The translations under genes and the position numbers were made by a program. Below, piece by piece: positions 6,223-8,790 of a DNA stretch of 8,790 bases. Source of the stretch: CALVXC01 sp036636255 (lineage in GTDB: Bacteria; Bacillota_I; Bacilli_A; RF39; UBA660); NCBI GenBank assembly GCA_036636255.1, contig JAVWOV010000039.1, forward strand, positions 1-8,790, written 5' to 3'. Under the pieces are notes generated by a model that was not told where the DNA came from, ran no database searches, and saw only the letters and a program-made list of their open reading frames with translations. Within the stretch, counting starts at the first letter, position 1; each line of letters opens with the position of its first letter.

Positions 6223-6783
6223 TTATTTGTTTTTCACTAATTGTTTTTCTTTTGTGGATTGATCAAAATCAATCCATGGACTAATAGATGTTTCGTTTAT
6301 ATAATATTGATATTCTTGTAATAAATCTTCATTATGTTCAATTGCTTCTATATCAAATGTTCGATATGCTTTAATTATTTGACTATTAAAAATAACTAAT
6401 GGTGTAGCTGCTATTTCATCAGTGTAATATATACCATCATATGAGGAAGCAATTTTTTGAAATTCCGTTTTCTTTGATTTTTCAATTAAATTAGATAGTT
6501 CTTTTTTAGTTTTGACAAATAATATACGCGCATTTTCTTTTAACTTAATGATATAACCTTTTTTATTAATTTTACCATTTTCATCCAAATTCATGTAACT
6601 AGGTATATTAGACAAACTTTTTATGTTTCCTGTTTGATTACCATTATATTCAGATAACCATAACGTTTCAGGTTGATCATTATGTAATCCATTTCTAATT
6701 TGGTCCACTCCTCCATCAATAGTTTCATTTTTTATAACTATAGTGGACCAATTTTTTTCATTAATTTCTTTATTTGTTTTCAT
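6223..6783 (-). CDS. Hypothetical soluble 186-aa protein
   Basis: I do not recognise this family. The protein has no signal peptide or membrane segment and is probably cytoplasmic. It looks like one compact alpha/beta domain with ordered landmarks: GGVDQIRNGL (24-33), LWLSEYNG (41-48), YIIKLKENARILFV (77-90), IASSYDGIYYTDE (111-123) and FDIEAIEHNED (143-153), then a polar tail from about 172. The run of a strand with ARILFV, a helix, YDGI and a final FDIEAI strand loosely recalls small ADP-ribosyltransferase-like or similar effector domains, but no catalytic set can be named and this is only a hypothesis. GGAGGG lies six bases before the ATG, under a perfect consensus promoter. It is the first gene of a unit with the AI-2E family protein, so it may work with or regulate that protein. 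A 16-bp hairpin forms in its early coding sequence. Confidence 0.82.
   Translation of the reverse strand: MKTNKEINEKNWSTIVIKNETIDGGVDQIRNGLHNDQPETLWLSEYNGNQTGNIKSLSNIPSYMNLDENGKINKKGYIIKLKENARILFVKTKKELSNLIEKSKKTEFQKIASSYDGIYYTDEIAATPLVIFNSQIIKAYRTFDIEAIEHNEDLLQEYQYYINETSISPWIDFDQSTKEKQLVKNK
6700..6751 (-). other. Strong RNA hairpin in early coding sequence of the 186-aa gene
   Basis: TTGGTCCACT (6700-6709) and AGTGGACCAA (6742-6751) are a perfect 10-bp inverted repeat. Inside it, plus-strand ATAGTT (6719-6724) pairs with AACTAT (6736-6741), stacking directly on the outer stem on one side. On the minus strand this makes a 16-bp stem with an 11-base loop and one 9-base bulge (6710-6718) that reads TGATGGAGG, which contains a Shine-Dalgarno-like GGAGG. 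It begins about 33 bases into the gene. It encodes ordinary residues (NWSTIVI and GVDQI), so it may be an mRNA control element or a chance pairing. Confidence 0.5.
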
Positions 6784-6795
6784 CTTTTTCCCTCC

Positions 6796-6825
6796 AATGG
6801 TACATATTATAGTTACTTAATGGTA
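6796..6825. repeat. AATGGTA direct repeat around the -10 of the orphan-gene promoter
   Basis: AATGGTA occurs at 6796-6802 and 6819-6825, 23 bases start to start, on either side of the TATAAT. The spacing is close to two helical turns, as for a protein binding one face of the DNA, but 7-base repeats are weak evidence. Confidence 0.2.
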
Positions 6826-6834
6826 AAATGTCAA
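6806..6834 (-). promoter_or_regulatory. Consensus sigma-A-type promoter of the orphan/AI-2E unit
   Basis: On the minus strand TTGACA (6829-6834) and TATAAT (6806-6811) match the consensus perfectly with a 17-base spacer. Transcription should start near 6799, leaving a leader of about 16 bases with GGAGGG (6790-6795). It lies right after the terminator of the coiled-coil unit, so expression should be high and independent. Confidence 0.9.
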
Positions 6835-6854
6835 GAAAAAAGGACTATAACAAG

Positions 6855-6880
6855 AAAAAAAGAGTCTATAAATTAGACCC
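6855..6880 (-). terminator. Rho-independent terminator of the coiled-coil unit
   Basis: On the minus strand GGGTCTA (6874-6880) pairs with TAGACTC (6862-6868), with one G-U pair and a 5-base loop, followed by seven T (6855-6861). It starts five bases after the TGA stop of the gene ending at 6885. Confidence 0.92.
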
Positions 6881-6884
6881 TTTA

Positions 6885-7673
6885 TCACTTGAATTTATCT
6901 ACACCTTCATAAAAATTAGCAACAAGGGTATTAAATTTTACTAAGTTATTAGTAAGTTCTTGTTTATCGTTATGATATTTATTCTGTTCTTGTTTTAACT
7001 TCATAAGCTCATTATTTAAATTTTTTTCTCTTTGTTCTAAATCAATTTGCTTTATATCTAATTTATCCTTTAATTCATAAATTTTATTTTGTTTTTCCTG
7101 GAAAATCATATGATCTTTTTCTAATTTTTCCTTTTCTATAGCTAATTGATTAGAAGTTTCTTCCTTATAAATATTTATTTTATTATATGCATCTTCTTTA
7201 TTTTGTTCAAAGTCTAATTTTTCTTGATTAAATTTTTTTTCTTTCTCTTGATAAAATGAACGTGTAGCAATATTTTGTTTGAATAATTCACTTACATCTT
7301 TAATACTTTCATTAGCTTGTTTAAATATTTCATATACTTCTTCTGGCTTTACTTTATCAGCCGTATTATCATCTTTTTTTTGGCCTATTTCTGTATCACT
7401 TATTAATAATTCATCGGTATTATGAATATTTTCTTTATCACTGTCAGCCAAAATAAATTCGTTATTATCTTCAAGTTTAAATGGTTCATTTTCTTGATTA
7501 GAGTCATTTATTTCCCATTTTGCTTTCATATCAAATTCTTCAACTTTATTTTCTTTATCATCAACTTCTGGTTTATCATTTGCTTTTAATATATTGTCAA
7601 TTGATTTTAAAATATTTTTGAATTCCTTACTATTTTCCGTTGAAGTAGAATTTTTTTTATTCTTTTGCTTCAT
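6885..7673 (-). CDS. Coiled-coil protein with acidic N-terminal region (second of a paralogous pair)
   Basis: A 262-aa protein of no family I recognise. Residues 1-110 are polar, rich in Asp, Glu, Asn and Lys, and probably disordered. Residues 111-138 (EEVYEIFKQANESIKDVSEL onward) form a short helix-prone segment. Residues about 141-243 are a long charged coiled coil of Glu/Lys/Gln heptads without Pro or Gly. The end, VKFNTLVANFYEGVDKFK, is a distinct amphipathic tail. The same order, and a similar tail, occur in the gene just upstream, so I take them as diverged tandem paralogues. AGGAGG (7679-7684) overlaps the upstream stop codon and lies five bases before the ATG, so the two are probably translated together. 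No signal peptide or membrane segment. A scaffold or cytoskeleton-like role is a guess from shape alone. It ends with TGA, which shows TGA is a stop here. Confidence 0.85.
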   Translation of the reverse strand: MKQKNKKNSTSTENSKEFKNILKSIDNILKANDKPEVDDKENKVEEFDMKAKWEINDSNQENEPFKLEDNNEFILADSDKENIHNTDELLISDTEIGQKKDDNTADKVKPEEVYEIFKQANESIKDVSELFKQNIATRSFYQEKEKKFNQEKLDFEQNKEDAYNKINIYKEETSNQLAIEKEKLEKDHMIFQEKQNKIYELKDKLDIKQIDLEQREKNLNNELMKLKQEQNKYHNDKQELTNNLVKFNTLVANFYEGVDKFK

Positions 7674-7682
7674 ATTTTCCTC

Positions 7683-8681
7683 CTATTCCGTTGGTTTCAA
7701 TTGTGAAAAACCTGAATTAAGTTGTGATACTATTTGTTTAAATCTAGCACAAGATTTAGCTAAATTTTGACTTTCTAAATCTAATTTACGTTCTTCAAAT
7801 TCTTTATATTGTTTAAATTCATCTTGTTTTATTTTTATTTCTTTATTAGCGTTATTAAAACTTTCTTGTGTTAAAAGTTTTTCTTTACTAAATTGTTCTT
7901 TTTCGCTATTTAATTTATTATGACCGTCAGCAATTATTTCACTTTCGGTTTTAACGTGTTTTTCAAATTGTTCTTTTTCATTATCTAATTGATGTTGTTT
8001 CATTTTTAAATTTTCTTCCGATAACATTAATTCTGATCTAACAGCGTCAGTTTCTGTTTTAAATTGGGCTATTTCACTTTCTAAACGAAGTTTTTCACTT
8101 TGAATATAGTCATCTAATTGTTTTTTACTTGTTTCTAATATTTTATTTTGTTTATCTAAAAAATTTCTAAAATCTTTTTCTTGATTTTCTAATTTTTCTT
8201 TTAAAGCTTTTAATTCGCTTTGTTTTACATCAGTTACTCTTTTAACATCCATTACTTCAGAAATATATTTATTTGCGCCAACAACATTTTCTGATAAATT
8301 GCTAAAAAATTCATCAAAACTAACTACTTCTTCATTAATTTGCTTGTTTTTCTTATTTTCTTTAATTGTTTCTACAATTGGTGCCCCTATCTCATCAGTT
8401 GCTTTTATATCTTCAACTGTTTCCTGATTGCTTGGTTCTCCTATTACTTCATCGACCATTCCACCAACAATTGGGGTTTCAATAAATGGATTCCCTTCGT
8501 CATGTATTTGTTTAATATCAGCTGGTTTAATAATATTTTTAATATCGTTTAATTCTTCAACTGGTGCATTGTTTTCATCATATTCTTCATCAAAAAAAAC
8601 ATCAACAAAAGCATCATCAGATATTGTATTTACTGGCACTTTATTTTCTTCGCTAGTTAATGTTTCTAAATTAGTATTCAT
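7683..8681 (-). CDS. Coiled-coil protein with acidic N-terminal region (first of a paralogous pair)
   Basis: A 332-aa protein I cannot assign. Residues 1-118 are acidic and probably disordered, with a short hydrophobic patch NPFIETPIVGGMVDEVIG (64-81) that might bind a partner. Residues 121-150 (SFDEFFSNLSENVVGANKYI onward) are helix-prone and match the equivalent place in the next gene. About 150-310 is a long coiled coil containing a repeated decapeptide, LDNEKEQFEK (232-241) and LNSEKEQFSK (257-266), 25 residues apart. The tail ARFKQIVSQLNSGFSQLKP (312-330) resembles the tail of the downstream protein. No signal peptide or membrane segment, so both are likely cytoplasmic and may pair through their coils. 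The start has GAGGGG nine bases upstream, and an extended -10 promoter lies further up. Only 9 bases separate it from the next gene. It is longer than its partner mainly in the coil. Confidence 0.85.
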   Translation of the reverse strand: MNTNLETLTSEENKVPVNTISDDAFVDVFFDEEYDENNAPVEELNDIKNIIKPADIKQIHDEGNPFIETPIVGGMVDEVIGEPSNQETVEDIKATDEIGAPIVETIKENKKNKQINEEVVSFDEFFSNLSENVVGANKYISEVMDVKRVTDVKQSELKALKEKLENQEKDFRNFLDKQNKILETSKKQLDDYIQSEKLRLESEIAQFKTETDAVRSELMLSEENLKMKQHQLDNEKEQFEKHVKTESEIIADGHNKLNSEKEQFSKEKLLTQESFNNANKEIKIKQDEFKQYKEFEERKLDLESQNLAKSCARFKQIVSQLNSGFSQLKPTE

Positions 8682-8704
8682 AATAATATTCCCCTCTCTT
8701 TCCT

Positions 8705-8719
8705 AGATATAAAATATCT
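8705..8719. repeat. 6-bp dyad in the leader of the coiled-coil unit
   Basis: AGATAT (8705-8710) and ATATCT (8714-8719) form a perfect inverted repeat with a 3-base spacer, between the predicted transcription start and the ribosome binding site. It could be a small leader hairpin or an operator. All but one pair per arm are A-T, so chance is likely. Confidence 0.3.
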
Positions 8720-8735
8720 TTTTATTCTTATATTA

Positions 8736-8744
8736 AGTATAACA
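8736..8744 (-). promoter_or_regulatory. Extended -10 promoter of the coiled-coil unit
   Basis: On the minus strand TGTTATACT gives TATACT (8736-8741) preceded by TG one base upstream (8743-8744), the extended -10 pattern. The -35 region at 17-base spacing reads TTCCTT (8759-8764), a poor match that also lies inside the upstream terminator, so the promoter rests on the extended -10. Confidence 0.55.
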
Positions 8745-8752
8745 TAATTACT

Positions 8753-8775
8753 AAAAAAAAGGAAACTTTTTTCCT
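8753..8775 (-). terminator. Terminator of an upstream minus-strand gene outside the window
   Basis: On the minus strand AGGAAA (8770-8775) and TTTCCT (8760-8765) pair around a 4-base loop, followed by a run of seven T (8753-8759). The stem is short but the T-run is good. In-frame TAA triplets at 8788-8790 and 8782-8784 on the minus strand suit a gene ending at or just beyond the window edge. Confidence 0.72.
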
Positions 8776-8790
8776 AAAATTTTATGATTA

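Noticed and set aside
5824..6240. Plus-strand open frame of 138 codons
   Set aside because: It lies antisense within the AI-2E family gene, has Lys/Asn/Ile-rich low-complexity sequence and no ribosome binding site, and the minus-strand gene is certain.
8428..8706. Plus-strand open frame of 92 codons near the right edge
   Set aside because: Antisense to the start of the coiled-coil gene; the Ser/Ile/Phe-rich translation is what acidic minus-strand codons give in reverse.

Overview
The window is very AT-rich and uses the standard bacterial code: Trp is TGG, and TGA is a real stop at the end of the gene at 6885-7673. Strong Shine-Dalgarno sequences, consensus sigma-A-type promoters, a YmfF/YmfH peptidase pair and a wall-sorting-like C-terminus all point to a low-GC Firmicute, probably an uncultured gut Bacilli lineage (RF39/Erysipelotrichia-like). 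The lineage is inferred from gene content and composition, not from a marker gene.

All eight convincing genes lie on the minus strand and read from right to left. At the right edge a hairpin with a T-run (8753-8775) ends an upstream gene outside the window. An extended -10 promoter (8736-8744) then drives two tandem coiled-coil genes (7683-8681 and 6885-7673), which look like diverged paralogues of unknown function and end at a strong terminator (6855-6880). A perfect consensus promoter (6806-6834) starts the second unit: an unrecognised 186-aa soluble protein (6223-6783), with a long hairpin in its early coding sequence, followed by an eight-pass AI-2E/PerM-family membrane protein (5049-6188). 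No convincing terminator follows this unit, only an AT-rich inverted repeat.

A third near-consensus promoter (4977-5005), with a dyad next to the -10, begins the third unit: deoD-type purine nucleoside phosphorylase (4208-4915), then the overlapping M16 peptidase-like genes ymfF (2897-4168) and ymfH (1615-2910), then secG (1360-1575). A secreted protein with a C-terminal NPKTA-hydrophobic-basic tail (175-1272) comes last, before a clean bidirectional terminator (143-172). There is no clear terminator between deoD and that last gene, so some transcripts may run through all five; a weaker promoter candidate sits before secG.

The known genes are housekeeping: nucleoside salvage, protein export and a predicted heterodimeric M16 peptidase. 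In that pair the zinc site sits on YmfH and the Arg/Tyr pair on YmfF. The most interesting unknowns are the coiled-coil pair, the 186-aa orphan and its hairpin, and the cysteine-rich surface protein. I see no mobile element, CRISPR array, tRNA or rRNA, and no gene-free stretch longer than 300 bases.
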